Source: Neoarius graeffei
Taxonomy: Eukaryota; Chordata; Actinopteri; Siluriformes; Ariidae
DNA length: 64,000 bases
Direction: 5' to 3'
Assembly: GCF_027579695.1 (NCBI RefSeq)
Contig: NC_083582.1
Coordinates: 30,528,464 to 30,592,463 of the forward strand
Shown here: one piece after another, positions 43,593 to 54,825 of the stretch
How positions within the stretch are numbered: the first letter of the stretch is position 1
Layout of the letters: each line of letters opens with the position of its first letter
Position numbers and translations under genes: made by a program
Notes under the pieces: generated by a model
Database searches by the model: none
Told to the model about the DNA's origin: nothing
What the model saw: the letters and a program-made list of their open reading frames with translations, nothing else

Positions 43593-43935
43593 GTAAGCCT
43601 GTGTCGCACATTCTCCACATCTACATCCTGCTCCAGCAATACTGACTGAATGCCAAGCCTGAAAAAGTCTTGAGCGAGTATCCGTTCCCAGTGTGTTTTG
43701 TCCCAGTGGCAAAATAAGAAGAATATAGGAGGAGAATATCACCCATATCCGTGTACGTGTATAATCCAAGCCCAGTACCAAAAAAGTTGGGACGCTGTAT
43801 AAAGCAGACATAAAACAAGTGTTGCCAGGCAAAAAAAAAAAAACCCTCACCTGGTAGGACTTAAGATGAATATGAAGGAAGATATCACGAGAAAACCATT
43901 TTGACCTTTTTTGGTGAAAATGAACACACGGAACT
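43593..43935. other. MMS19 intron 3, 5' part
   Basis: The segment AGCCCAGTACCAAAAAAGTTGGGAC-like at about 43769 resembles the ends of the Tc1 family at 45926, so a terminal remnant may lie here. Otherwise nothing was recognised. Confidence 0.4.
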
Positions 43936-45220
43936 TAGCCCAGGAGTAATAGGGTTATACCCGGAACAAATTAGTAACAAGCTGAAAATTTCAGAATACC
44001 TTTAGGAATAACATACTAAAAGTCCCCGGAAATCCCCCTTGTGCTCTCTGAGAAATTCAAGATGGCGTCCAAAATGGCCGCCAAATGGAGATCTGCCCAT
44101 ATCTCAGGCCCAAAACAAAATATTAATGCAATTAAAAGGTCAGAATATATGTTTTGTAGGGTAGGAGAGTAAATTCTAACATGTGTATTAATTACATTGT
44201 GTATTAACATTATATAATAACAATGTACACATTATTATAACAGTATATTTGTGTATAGTGTGGATCCATTGGTTACTCGTTCACTCCGTATCATCCTATT
44301 CTGTTCACAAAACAACAAACACAATTACTAGGGGTTGGAGCACTTATTTTCATTAATATTAATTAAAGTAAATTGGTGGTGTAAAATGAAAAATGGCATG
44401 TTAAAAGGTCATGCTGAGTTCAGTCATTTTTAAAGGGTCATGCTGAGTTTAGTCATTTTTTGTCCGAACACACTGGCATTGCTAGTAGTAAAGACTGGCG
44501 CTAGAAACTCAAAGGTTAATTTTTTTCCACCCTTAAACAAGCTTGAATAAATTCCCTACTTCATTGATGGTACAACAAAGGTCCAAGCATTACAACTGAG
44601 GCACTGAGAAGTGTTTAAGTCTACTCATTGTTTATAAGCAAGAGCTTTTATTGAGGCAGACCTTTTTGTCATGAAAGTCGCCGGAATGTTGAAGAAGTGG
44701 ACTGAAACAGCTTGCCATTGTAGTTTTAGAAGACAGAGTTCTCAAATTTAATTTCCCTTTAATATTTTATCAAAGCTTAAAGATGCACTAAATATTAAGG
44801 AAATTGATGTCTAATTGTTGTCTTACATTATGTTCATGTATGTAGGTAGCCTACTAAGCTAATCTGTCAATCATGTCAACCATCAAATTCCATGTAATTT
44901 CCACATTAATGACCTTGTAATCTTGGTTAATTTTAATTTTAACAGTGTGACAATGGTGAATTTGCATTGCTTGTATGAGAGAACATATAATTTAACATTT
45001 TAATTGCATTTATATTATGTTTTATCCCTGAGATATTGAAAAATCTCCAATCGGCGGCCATTTTGGACGCCATCTTGAATTTCTCAGAGAGCACAAGGTG
45101 GATTCCCGGGGACTTTTAGTATGTTATTCCTAAGGGTATTCTGAACATGTTCTGAAAAATTCAGCTTGTTACTAATTTGTTCCGGGTTGGACTCAATTTT
45201 GAGCGAATGCTTTTGGGCTA
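43936..45220. mobile_element. TIR element with 3-bp duplication, copy A
   Basis: The ends TAGCCCAGGAG and (reverse) TAGCCCAAAAG are flanked by ACT (43933-43935, 45221-45223). Inverted repeats of roughly 190 bp include CTAAAAGTCCCCGG, CAAGATGGCGTCCAAAATGG and GAGAAATTC. The inverted copy at 56165-57777 is the same family. The superfamily is not assigned. No ORF of note; it lacks about 300 bp that copy B has. Confidence 0.85.
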
Positions 45221-45631
45221 ACTGCTCTCAGCCGATCAGAACACGCCGTAGTGCTCTCAGCTGATCATGAAAAAACATTTTGAGCTTTTTGGTGACCTTG
45301 ACCTTGATTTTGACCTTCTGAACATACTTGGCCAATAAACTCAGGGTGGCCGCGGGTCCTTAAAAAGTCTTAAATTTAATTTTCCTAAAATAAGGCCATT
45401 AAAAAGTCTTAAATTTCAAACCCCGTGGCCTTAAATTTTCAATCTTAAATTTATGGAGATTTTACTCAGTCATATCGTTAAAATGTGGTACACTTTGGAT
45501 GGGGAAAAAGTTTAATCGTTTTTGATGCTCATAATTATACCGCGCAGGCTCCGAATCCACCAGTTGCTAGACACGCGCGTGCTTGACAACCACTCAGTGC
45601 CTGATCTGTTGATGGAGGGTAGTCCGAGCCA

Positions 45632-45904
45632 CAATGGGTAAATGTAAATTTAATGATAACTGGCTGCAAGATGCAAAATACTCGTGGTGGCTGTAAGACT
45701 TTTAAGTTGGGCACAATGGGGATAAGAGCAGTGGACTCTCGTATGAAGAGCGCCAAGCACGTTGCTTTTGCTAAAGGCCGCGAGCATCAGCCTCAAATAT
45801 CCGACTTCAGCGCTGCCACCACTAACAGTCGTGGAGAAGAGGATAGATCTGCGAGGCTACCGTCGTCCGACATTCGAACAATGATTGTACTGTACAATGA
45901 GTAA
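45632..45904 (+). pseudogene. hAT transposase N-terminus, broken
   Basis: From the ATG at 45632: MGKCKFNDNWLQDAKYSWWL then a stop. The next frame gives KTFKLGTMGIRAVDSRMKSA, KHVAFAKGREHQPQISDFSA. This is the start of a zinc-finger hAT protein whose finger has lost its Cys pair by deletion (the usual segment between WL and CKTF is missing). Coding stops just before the inserted Tc1. Confidence 0.7.
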
Positions 45905-45925
45905 GAGTGTTGTCTTGTTTATGTA

Positions 45926-47530
45926 CAACCCCGATTCCAAAAAAGTTGGGACAAAGTACAAATTGTAAATAAAAACAGAATGCAATAATTTACAAATCTC
46001 AAAAACTGATACTGTATTCACAATAGAACATAGACAACATATCAAATGTCGAAAGTGAGACATTTTGAAATTTCATGCCAAATATTGGCTCATTTGAAAT
46101 TTCATGACAGCAACACATCTCAAAAAAGTTGGGACAGGGGCAATAAGAGGCTGGAAAAGTTAAAGGTACAAAAAAGGAACAGCTGGGGGACCAAATTGCA
46201 ACTCATTAGGTCAATTGGCAATAGGTCATTAACATGACTGGGTATAAAAAGAGCATCTTGGAGTGGCAGCGGCTCTCAGAAGTAAAGATGGGAAGAGGAT
46301 CACCAATCCCCCTAATTCTGCGCCGACAAATAGTGGAGCAATATCAGAAAGAAGTGCGACAGTGTAAAATTGCAAAGAGTTTGAACATATCGTCATCTAC
46401 AGTGCATAATATCATCAAAATATTCAGAGAATCTCGAAGAATCTCTGTGCGTAAGGGTCAAGGCCGGAAAACCATACTGGGTGCCCATGATCTTCGGGCC
46501 CTTAGACGGCACTGCATCACATACAGGCATGCTTCTGTATTGGAAATCACAAAATGGGCTCAGGAATATTTCCAGAGAACATTATCTGTGAACACAATTC
46601 ACCGTGCCATCTGCCGTTGCCAGCTAAAACTCTATAGTTCAAAGAAGAAGCCGTATCTAAACATGATCTAGAAGCGCAGACGTCTTCTCTGGGCCAAGGC
46701 TCATTTAAAATGGACTGTGGCAAAGTGGAAAACTGTTCTGTGGTCAGACGAATCAAAATTTGAAGTTCTTTATGGAAATCAGGGACGCCGTGTCATTCGG
46801 ACTAAAGAGGAGAAGGACGACCCAAGTTGTTATCAGCGCTCAGTTCAGAAGCCTGCATCTCTGATGGTATGGGGTTGCATTAGTGCGTGTGGCATGGGCA
46901 GCTTACACATCTGGAAAGACACCATCAATGCTGAAAGGTATATCCAGGTTCTAGAGCAACATTTGCTCCCATCCAGACGACGTCTCTTTCAGGGAAGACC
47001 TTGCATTTTCCAACATGACAATGCCAAACCACATACTGCATCAATTACAGCATCATGGCTGTGTAGAAGAAGGGTCCGGGTACTGAACTGGCCAGCCTGC
47101 AGTCCAGATCTTTCACCCATAGAAAACATTTGGCGCATCATAAAATGGAAGATACGACAAAAAAGACCTAAGACAGTTGAGCAACTAGAATCCTACATTA
47201 GACAAGAATGGGTTAACATTCCTATCCCTAAACTTGAGCAACTTGTCTCCTCAGTCCCCAGATGTTTACAGACTGTTGTAAAGAGAAAAGGGGATGTCTC
47301 ACAGTGGTAAACATGGCCTTGTTCCAACTTTTTTGAGATGTGTTGTTGTCATGAAATTTAAAATCACCTCATTTTTCTCTTTAAATGATACATTTTCTCA
47401 GTTTAAACATTTGATATGTCATCTATGTTCTATTCTGAATAAAATATGGAATTTTGAAACTTCCACATCATTGCATTCCGTTTTTATTTACAATTTGTAC
47501 TTTGTCCCAACTTTTTTGGAATCAGGGTTG
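45926..47530 (+). mobile_element. Tc1 element, nearly intact
   Basis: The ends CAACCCCGATTCCAAAAAAG and (reverse) CAACCCTGATTCCAAAAAAG are flanked by TA (45924-45925, 47531-47532). Its length is 1605 bp. It carries a transposase gene on the plus strand with a single stop codon. Confidence 0.95.
46288..47310 (+). pseudogene. Tc1 transposase with one in-frame TAG
   Basis: The reading starts MGRGSPIPLILRRQIVEQYQ with the HTH (KIAKSLNISSSTVHNIIKIF). At 46669-46671 a TAG follows KPYLNMI and sits where CAG would give Gln. The frame then continues unbroken: [25 protein letters not shown] (first Asp), [27 protein letters not shown] (second Asp) and [15 protein letters not shown] (Glu intact), to the stop at 47310. 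All three catalytic residues are present. It is 340 codons long, normal for the family. A single C-to-T change explains the stop. Confidence 0.92.
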
Positions 47531-47539
47531 TAAGAGAAT

Positions 47540-47541
<2 letters not shown>

Positions 47542-47577
<36 letters not shown>
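47542..47577. repeat. (GT)n microsatellite
   Basis: About 18 GT units followed by (GA)n. It lies just after the Tc1 right end. Confidence 0.95.
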
Positions 47578-47586
<9 letters not shown>

Positions 47587-47914
47587 ATATATTCTATTGC
47601 GTGCATGTGAGAGAATAGTATTGTTTGTGTGTGGGTATCGTTCCAAGCAAGTGAGCAGACCTTTCAAGTGAGTGAGCCGAGGTTTCAGGTGTCTGTGCAT
47701 TCACATTGTGTAACTGTGTTGTTTTCTGCATTGTTGTTTGACCAAAGATGGAATTGAACAATTCTGCTTACAGTGCGACTCCCCAAGCAGAGAAAATAAT
47801 AATTAAATAAAACTGTTGCATTGGATTCTGTGTGTGTGACTTCATTCACATTTTCACAGTGTTACATTGGATTCAAACGCTGTGACTGCATTCTGATTGT
47901 CACGTAGTTACAAG

Positions 47915-49268
47915 CAGGGCTTTGAACCGGTTCAAGGAACGAAAACAAAAACCGGGAACTTTTTCTATTTCACATGGAACAGAAACGAAACCAGAAACTT
48001 TATTATTTTTTGTGTTCCGGAACAGAAACGCTTATTAAAAATAATGGTAACCGGTTAATACCGGTTTTTATTTCGTTCCTCAAAGTTTCTGTAGCCTACA
48101 AATAAGTAATTCTTCTCCTGCGCAAGTTTCTATGACCCGCTGGGGTTCACTTCCTGTGTGACGTTCGCTGACTGAATGGAGAGAGCGGGAGGGTGGACTA
48201 CCATCACGTCTCCACGTGATAAGTGAGTAAGTGCATTACTGAGTGTCTGAGCAAAGAAGAGCCTGAACGTTGCAACCTCCCTATTGGCTGTTTGTAAAAA
48301 TGTATCAGTTGTTGCCCCTCCCACGGGAATCATCGCGGGCTCGAGAGACGAGACCTGACGAGTTAGTTCGTTGGTAGCAGAACAAAATGTCTGGACACAA
48401 ATCGGGTTTTCAGAAAAGGAAAGAAAATAAACGCAGGGTCGAAAATACAAAAAAGGAGGCAGAAAATGCAAAACGAGTTTTAAGGTAGGACAAATGGTTA
48501 CTTTTTAAGGCAGCCCGCCGTGGCTGCAGGCCTTCAGTTGTCATTGAATGGTTACTTTTCTGAGGCAGCCCGCCGTGGCTGCCTGCAGGCTTATTTATTA
48601 TAGCCCATTTAGTTAAAATAGTTGATATAAAATGTTTATAGTTATGTGATGGTTGTCCTGATTTAGACTGTGGTTGTTTTTTTTTTTTTTTTTTTTTTTT
48701 GGGGGGGGGTTGCGCGATGTTGCACCCGGGTCCAGATTAGGGCAGAACCGGCCCTGGCTACATTTCAGGTGTAGTTTGTTTTGTGAATGTATATACTTGC
48801 GTAGATGTGTACTTGGTCTTCCAATATGGCGCCTAACAAAATCTCGCGGCGCGGTGACGTCATGCGGTAGCCCTCTATAGGGCCTGACTAGCCTTTGGTA
48901 ACACTAAACGAATTATCTTTCATTTTTGGCGCTTTTTCTGTTTGTGTAGATGGGAAGACATACTGAGAATCCAAATCGCCAACATTTGAAATAATAATTG
49001 TTTTGAATTATTTCTTGTCTTATTTAATGAAGGTTGGAATAGAATTAGCCTACATTTGGCTTAAGCTGGATGAGACAGAGACATAATTTTATAGCCATTT
49101 GTTAAACAGCTGACAGGGAACGTAATTAACCGTTCCGGGAATGAAATTTTTTTGTTCTAACCGGTTCGGGAACGTCTATTTAATGGTGGAACCCAAAACC
49201 GGAAACGTTAAAATTCCGTTTCTGTTCGGAACGAACCAATAGGAAAAAAATTCTGGTTCAAAGCCCTG
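47915..49268 (+). mobile_element. hAT element with short N-terminal ORF
   Basis: The termini CAGGGCTTTGAACCGGTTC and (reverse) CAGGGCTTTGAACCAGAAT are flanked by a perfect 8-bp duplication GTTACAAG (47907-47914, 49269-49276). From 48387 it encodes MSGHKSGFQKRKENKRRVEN and more, the basic start of a ZMYM/TTF-type hAT protein. Inside, at 48807-48887, is a single end of the AT-flanked family (TTGGTCTTCCAATATGGCGC, GCGGTAGCCCTCT). CAGCCCGCCGTGGCTGC is tandemly repeated at about 48510 and 48567. Confidence 0.9.
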
Positions 49269-49382
49269 GTTACAAGTTTATCCTTATATTGTGTTCTGAG
49301 TGTGTGAATGCCTGTCAAGGAAAAGAAATGAAGTACGTCTCCTAGAATAGTGTTTTCTGGTGATTGTTTACAAGACCAATAA

Positions 49383-50095
49383 GGGCCCGTTTACACGAGG
49401 ACGCTGTCAGGTAAAAACGGCTAAATATTTTATCGGAAGTGCCTTTCGTCTACACGGGGACGGCGTTTCCGAGGCTGAAAAACGGAAAAAATTGAAAACG
49501 CCTTCCAGAGTGGATAAGTTAAAAACAGCCCCCGTTGCGTATCCGTCTAAACTACCCAATACGCGAAACTCTGCTCGGATCTGCTCACGTCAGGTACGCG
49601 TTTACGTCATACATATGTCATATACTGTACATGCCAGCCCGGGAAGTAAGAAAGTAAGTAAAAAAGTAAGAGCATGTCTGATTACATCGATCCAACGGAC
49701 CTTCAAGCTGCTCTGGCAGCTTTAATAAACGTCCAGCAGTCCTTCGAACATTTATACCGAACCTGCACATATACCGTTAATGTACAGAGGCGGGTATAAT
49801 GTGCTCTTACTTTTTTACTTACTTTCTTACTTACCATAGCCAGAGTAGTCAAAGTTTTCGTGGCGCAGATCAGACAAGACGGAAGACGTTGCGCATGCGT
49901 GCAGACATAGCGGAGGTCTTTCACAGCACCACCTAGCCGCCTGGCATGCACATCCAATTGAATTCCACACATTTATGCGTCACCGTATAGACGCAGATTT
50001 CCTCCTTGAAAACGGTCGTGTAGACGCGGAAAAAAGTGAGAACGAAAACGGACTTTTGCGTTTTTGTTTCAGACCGTCCCCGTGTAAAGTGGGCC
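49383..50095 (+). mobile_element. PIF/Harbinger MITE
   Basis: The ends GGGCCCGTTTACACGAGGAC and (reverse) GGCCCACTTTACACGGGGAC are flanked by TAA (49380-49382, 50096-50098). Inside is a 41-codon ORF (49674-49799, MSDYIDPTDLQAALAALINV) enclosed by a perfect 30-bp inverted repeat (49645-49674 and 49802-49831). Confidence 0.85.
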
Positions 50096-50256
50096 TAAGT
50101 TACATTAAATTATATAGTTTTTTTTTTTTTTTTTCCAAAAGAGTACGTTTTTGCGTGACTTTAGATTTGGTCTTAATTTTTTTTGGAACATGGTATGAAA
50201 GTCTTAAAAAGTCTTAAATTTAACTTGGACAAACCTGTAGACACCCTGAAACAACT

Positions 50257-50906
50257 ACTTCTTTTCTTTTGGTTGCTCCTGATTAGGGGTCGCCACAGCG
50301 GATCTTTTCAATCCGCATGCTAGATTTGGCCCAGTTTTACGCCGGGTGCCCTTCCGGCCAATCATGTTTGGCCAATAAACATGGTTCTGATTCTCTGCTG
50401 CTCTCAGCCAATCAGAACACACCGTACTGCTTACTGCTCTCAGCCAATCGGAGCACACCGTACTGCGCGACTGTGACACTCTTGCAGCACTCTTGCAGCA
50501 CAATGACACAGTGGCTATCGCCTTCTATATGAAGCAGTAGCCACAGAAACCTTGACCGGATGACCCCCAAAATGTTGGAGGTTCTATTTGAGACCAATGC
50601 CCATCTATCCTGAAAGTTTCATGAAGATCGGTCCAGCCGTTTTCCCGTAACATCATTAACAAGAAAACAAAGAAACCACACTGAAAACAATACCTCGCCC
50701 TGCTTACTCCATAGCAGGCGAGGTAATAAAAACGGAATGCAGTGCTTTGGAAGTCCTTTTTGACCTACGTTTGTGAGCTGAAGACACTCATTTTTTAAGT
50801 TTTGAACATGAAATTGTTTTTCATTCTCGCTTGAGATCAGCAGTTCAGAGTCTCCATTGTCATATGAGGAAAAACCATCTCATTTGTCATAGATAATACA
50901 CACACA
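50257..50906. other. Unassigned repeat-derived intron DNA
   Basis: CTCTCAGCCAATCAGAACACACCG-like segments occur three times (50404, 50438 and 45226), and AAAGTTTCATGAAGATCGGT, CGTTTTCCCGTAA follow. It looks like a repeat that the large hAT at 45342-50248 split from the piece at 45224-45341. No ORF is convincing. Confidence 0.45.
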
Positions 50907-51107
50907 CACCGATCAACAATAACATTATGATCACTGAGCGGTTTAGTGAATAACGTTGATTATCTCATTTCAGTGGCGCCTGTCAAGGGGTGGGATATAT
51001 TAGGCAGCAGGAGAACAGTCAGTTCTTGAAGTTGATGTGTTGGAAGCAGGGCTGTCAAACGATTAAAAAATTTAATCGCGATTAATCTCAGAATTTCATA
51101 TAGTTAA

Positions 51108-52364
51108 AGGTCCCATGGCATGGTGGTTTGTTGATGCTTTAAACGGGCTCGTGGAGGCTTCTGGATGTTATATCCACAGCCTTTCTCGAAATGAACCCTC
51201 GACACGTAAATATAGCCTCCTGGGAGAAAGCCCCATTTCAGCGCTTTTCCCAGTGTGTCGTTTTGCTAATGAGCAGCAGGAGGCGGGGAAGGGTAGAGGG
51301 TGGGGGTGGGCCATGGGGGGAGGGGCTTGACCAAGCTGCGCGCACACATACTCGCTGCTATCAGCGCCTGTAGCCACGCTGCTAAGACAAAACCCCGTTC
51401 TCCCTCGGACTCCTTTCGTAAACTCAACGTGACACAGAGAACAGAGAGTGAGAGTGTTCGGAGTGGTAGTTTACGAACGTATAATACCCTAGGCTTGAAC
51501 ACGCACTCCATAACCAAAGAGGATAGAAGCAGCAACTACAGCAACATAGCGCTTATCCAACAGAAGACATGCATTGCGGAGCAATAGTCAAACATAAGCT
51601 CATAAGTTACAGTCAATTTCCAGACTAAACTCAGTTTAACAGAGCATGCTGCATGCTCTTTAGTTTTGTAGCGCAGAGTACCTGGCTAACTGCAGGAAGC
51701 GGTTAGCTGCACAGCTAATGTAGCCATTGCTAGGCTAACGCACCGATTTTAAAACACGGCAAAACGACTTAACAGTTATACACTTACTTGTTCGGTGTTT
51801 GTTGCTGATGCGGCAGGGATGCTTGGTACGGACCCAGGCTTCAGTGACAGCTGATGTGCAAAACCTGCCCTGTACTGTCCGAAGTTGTGGAAACATTCAT
51901 CAGGAAAATGCTTCCGACAAACATACACCGTCTTAGGTAGACTCGACGGCGTATTATTGAAGTAAATAAAATTAAGCCACTGCGTCTTCAGGGGCTCTCC
52001 CGTCGGCAGTAAAAACAGACTCCTTTCTGTGTTGTCACATCCATGTACAGCGCAATTTCCATGTTTCGCTCGCTTAGGTGATGCCATGTTGTTGTGTCCT
52101 CTATGGTCTCCTCACTACAACTGGGCGGGCAATCCATACAGTGGGTGGGAATCCAGAGGGGGGGCGTGGGGATCATCTCCCTTGCTGACGTAGTAAAGGG
52201 AAGAGCTTATCAACGCGCCGTTTTGACGCACCATTCTCAAATGTTGGGCATAGTTTGGTTTACACATTATGACATTTCTAGCCACTGGGGTGACTTAAGA
52301 AGGTCAGAGGAACTCATTTTAACGTTAAAAAACCTCAAAGTGAAAATTTCATGCCATGGGACCT
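51108..52364 (-). mobile_element. Kolobok element with THAP exon
   Basis: Perfect 14-bp ends AGGTCCCATGGCATG (and complement) are flanked by TTAA (51104-51107, 52365-52368). TTAA targets and a THAP-bearing protein are together diagnostic of Kolobok. It carries a minus-strand THAP exon but no recognisable catalytic region. Confidence 0.9.
51788..52087 (-). CDS. THAP-domain exon of Kolobok
   Basis: A 100-codon exon starting MASPKRAKHGNCAVHGCDNT and ending at a consensus donor GTAAGT (51787 leftward). The finger is complete by motif: C-x4-C (CAVHGC), conserved Trp (TQWLNF), C-x2-H (CRKHF), then LKPGSVPSIP in place of the AVPTIF box. THAP domains bind DNA, here presumably the element's own ends. 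No downstream exon is present in the element as far as I can see, so this is probably a truncated gene. It contains no internal stop. Confidence 0.8.
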
Positions 52365-52680
52365 TTAATCGCGATTAATCACTTTTTTTTTAAATCTATG
52401 TAAATGAATGAGGCTTTTAAAGTGAAATGTTACAATTAAAATGGTGAACACATTTTATGCTAAAAGTTCTTGTTAAAACTGCTGGGACAAGAGAAAATGG
52501 TAAGGGAGTTTATTCACTCACATACTAGGCAGTACTGAACATACAAAACACAAAATTGGATTTTGTGATGGATTAGGGAGCTGTAGTCTCAAATATAAAA
52601 CATGTAGTCACATACTACTGTGTCTCAGTTCAGACATGTGTGACAAAAGAAAATAAAAATGAAATAAAACTTCAATTGTG

Positions 52681-52865
52681 GGGGGCGTCATGGCTCAGGT
52701 GGATAAGGCGCCATACCATAAATCCGGGGACCCGGGTTCAATTCCGACCCGAGGTCATTTCCCGATCCTTCCCCGTCTCTCTCTCCCGCTCATTTCCTGT
52801 CCTGTCTCTACACTGTCCTATCCAATAAAGGTGAAAAAAGCCCCCAAAAAAATCTTTAAAAAAAA
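52681..52865 (+). mobile_element. Third SINE family (tRNA-like, short)
   Basis: GTCATGGCTCAGGTGGATAA (A box) and GGGTTCAATTCCGACC (B box), then TCATTTCCCGATCC, TCCAATAAAGGTGAAAA and a poly-A tail. The flanks ACTTCAATTGTG (52669-52680 and 52869-52880) form a 12-bp duplication, possibly 15 if the preceding As count. The head retains near-consensus pol III promoter boxes. Confidence 0.95.
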
Positions 52866-53511
52866 AAAACTTCAATTGTGCTGGAGTTGTATTCAGTCAC
52901 AGCCTATAGGACTTCTCAGTGCTGTGCAAACAAAAATAAATTGCAGTTGGACTTCAATAAAGACATTTAGTGTCATATCACAGTGCTACAGCATACTGAA
53001 ATCTCACTTTACAAAAGTATTTTAGAACTGCAAAGTGCATATCAAAACCAACTCAATCACACGCTTCTTTTGAAATGAAACTTTTGAAATGAAACTTCCC
53101 GTTTAACAGACCTTTCTCCATCACTCACACGTACTCTTATTGAAGCAGCGCGCGACAAGCCTCAACAGGAACGACGGGTGACTCGCAGGGCCAAATTAGA
53201 ATTTGCGTTAACGGCACTATTTTTTAAAAATCACGATAAATTGAGATTGCGTTAACGCGTTATCGCATTAACTTCGACAGCCCTAGTTGGAAGCAGGAAA
53301 AATGGGCAAGCGTAAGGATCTGAGCGACTTTGACAAGGGCCAAATTGTGATGGCTGGGTCTGAGCATCGAACAAAATGACACATCTTGTGGGGTGTTCCC
53401 GGTATGCAGTGGTTAGTCCTTAAGAAAAGTGGTCCAAGGAAGGACAACCAGCGACAGGGTCATGGGCATCGAAGGCTCATTGAGGCGCATGAGGCACAAA
53501 GGCTAGCCTAT

Positions 53512-54557
53512 AGAGATCTTGCAGTCACGTGACCGGAAAGTACACAGACGCCATCTTGTCGGGCAACAACACAGCTGAATACTGCTGCACTCGTGTACAG
53601 AATGGATCAATTTCAACCGACGGACTACACGGCTCATTTTTCTAATGAACAGATAACTAGATATATGTCTAAAATAAATGATCTACAGATTAGTGACCCT
53701 TATGGCTTTCCGGACGGAGTTTTCACGACCGTGTCAGTGGATTTTGAACTGCCAGCGGAATACCCGGACGTGTATAATTACCTCATTAACTTTCCCTCGC
53801 TGTTCAGTGGTGAAGCACTGCGTGCTTATAAATCTCTGGACAGTTATCTTTACAGAAATTCAGGATTTGTCAGCGACTCAGATGTGGCATCTTGTAAACA
53901 AGAAAATAACAATCCTCACTGGACGGGTAAGTCACTTAAGTATTACTAGTACTGCACTGACCAGCCGATTATAGAATAGAATAAGGTAATTCCAGCTGTA
54001 ATTCCAAATCGTCCATTTTGTTTACATGGATCTGGCGTTGGAGAGATCGAGGCTTGGCAGTGGAGGTTTGAGTGGCTGTTTTCTGAGCTTAGTCAACAGG
54101 CCGGCTCTGCAGCCTCGCTTTCACTTCCTCTCCCGGCACCGCCTCCTTCGCTTTGCTTCCGATAACAATCCACGGAGACCCCGCTGGTCTCGCTATCTCG
54201 TCCGGAATGTTTTTATATATATATATATATAAAAATTTTTTCTCGTCCAGAATGTTGTGCATGCGATGGAAATCGCTACAAACCGTCATTTTCTGCTGGA
54301 AACCAATGTCCAGTAAGTCCATACGGTTGTAGTGGATATTGAAGTCTGATACAGACGAACAACACGCAAAAATACACACAAAAAAACATAAAAAACGTGC
54401 ACAGGTAGGGAGAGCTTGTAGCCGCAGCCATTGTAGTAGAATTGTATATAGTAGGGTTTTCCAGAAGAAAAGGTAGAAGGCGGAAATATGGCGTTTGACC
54501 GACAAGATGGCGTCTGTCACAATCTGGATCGGCTGTGACGTCACATGCAAGTGCTCC
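53512..54557 (+). mobile_element. AT-flanked element (ISL2EU-like), copy 1
   Basis: The ends AGAGATCTTGCAGTCACGTG and (reverse) GGAGCACTTGCATGTGACGT are flanked by AT on both sides (53510-53511, 54558-54559). Each end also carries GACGCCATCTTGTCGG. Copy 2 is at 60946-61970. The ends, the 2-bp AT target and a YqaJ-associated ORF point to ISL2EU-type elements; this is from recalled family traits. Confidence 0.75.
53602..53926 (+). CDS. YqaJ-associated transposon exon, copy 1
   Basis: The ATG at 53602 starts MDQFQPTDYTAHFSNEQITR; YPDVYNYLINFPSLFSGEAL and RAYKSLDSYLYRNSGF follow. It runs about 108 codons to a consensus donor GTAAGT at 53927; read through, it stops at 53949. No nuclease motif is in the exon. 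In full-length relatives a YqaJ/exonuclease domain would follow in later exons, absent here. No stop occurs in the exon, and it differs from copy 2 by only a few residues plus one codon. Confidence 0.6.
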
Positions 54558-54825
54558 ATATGTTCCAATCCCACAGAAGAGCTACTGTAGCACAAACTGC
54601 TGAGAAAGTTAATGCTGGATAAAACAGAAAGGGGTGTGTGTGTGTGTGATTTAAAGGTTTACTTTTAAAATGTATCTCACTACAGATTACAGAATTCATG
54701 TCTTAAATTGTAATTTGTAACGTATACCGTTAGATTACTCACACTGAGTAATGTATTCTAAATACTTTTTGGATTACTTTCAAGTTGTCTTACAGTTCAT
54801 GTAACAGTAACGTGGGATTCACAAG

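Larger units (their letters stand above)
45342..50248 (+). mobile_element. Large hAT with several inserts
   Basis: The termini CAGGGTGGCCGCGGGTCC and (reverse) CAGGGTGTCTACAGGTTTG share the subterminal repeat AAAAAGTCTTAAATTTAA. The flanks AATAAACT and AAACAACT agree at 6 of 8. It spans 4.9 kb, most of it made of a Tc1 (45926-47530), a hAT (47915-49268) and a Harbinger MITE (49383-50095). Confidence 0.8.
51047..53285. mobile_element. hAT carrying a Kolobok and a SINE
   Basis: The termini CAGGGCTGTCAAACGATTA and (reverse) TAGGGCTGTCGAAGTTAAT are flanked by a perfect 8-bp duplication GTTGGAAG (51039-51046, 53286-53293). Subterminal TTAATCGCGATTAAT motifs are notable. Confidence 0.95.
50909..54640 (+). 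mobile_element. Old Tc1 element split by a hAT and an AT-flanked element
   Basis: Left part 50909-51046 (GATCAACAATAACATTATGA, then GATCAC), middle 53286-53511 and right part 54558-54640. The middle encodes MGKRKDLSDFDKGQIVMAG (53302) and KKSGPRKDNQRQGHGHRRLI-type sequence. The right part resumes HRRATVAQTAEKVNAG. Everything after this is deleted. Confidence 0.75.

Noticed and set aside
54089..54595. 168-codon minus-strand ORF in the AT-flanked element (also 61526-61972)
   Set aside because: It overlaps the end repeats, has no domain that I recognise, and the two copies differ by frame-altering indels. It is probably chance, though its partial conservation between copies is noted.
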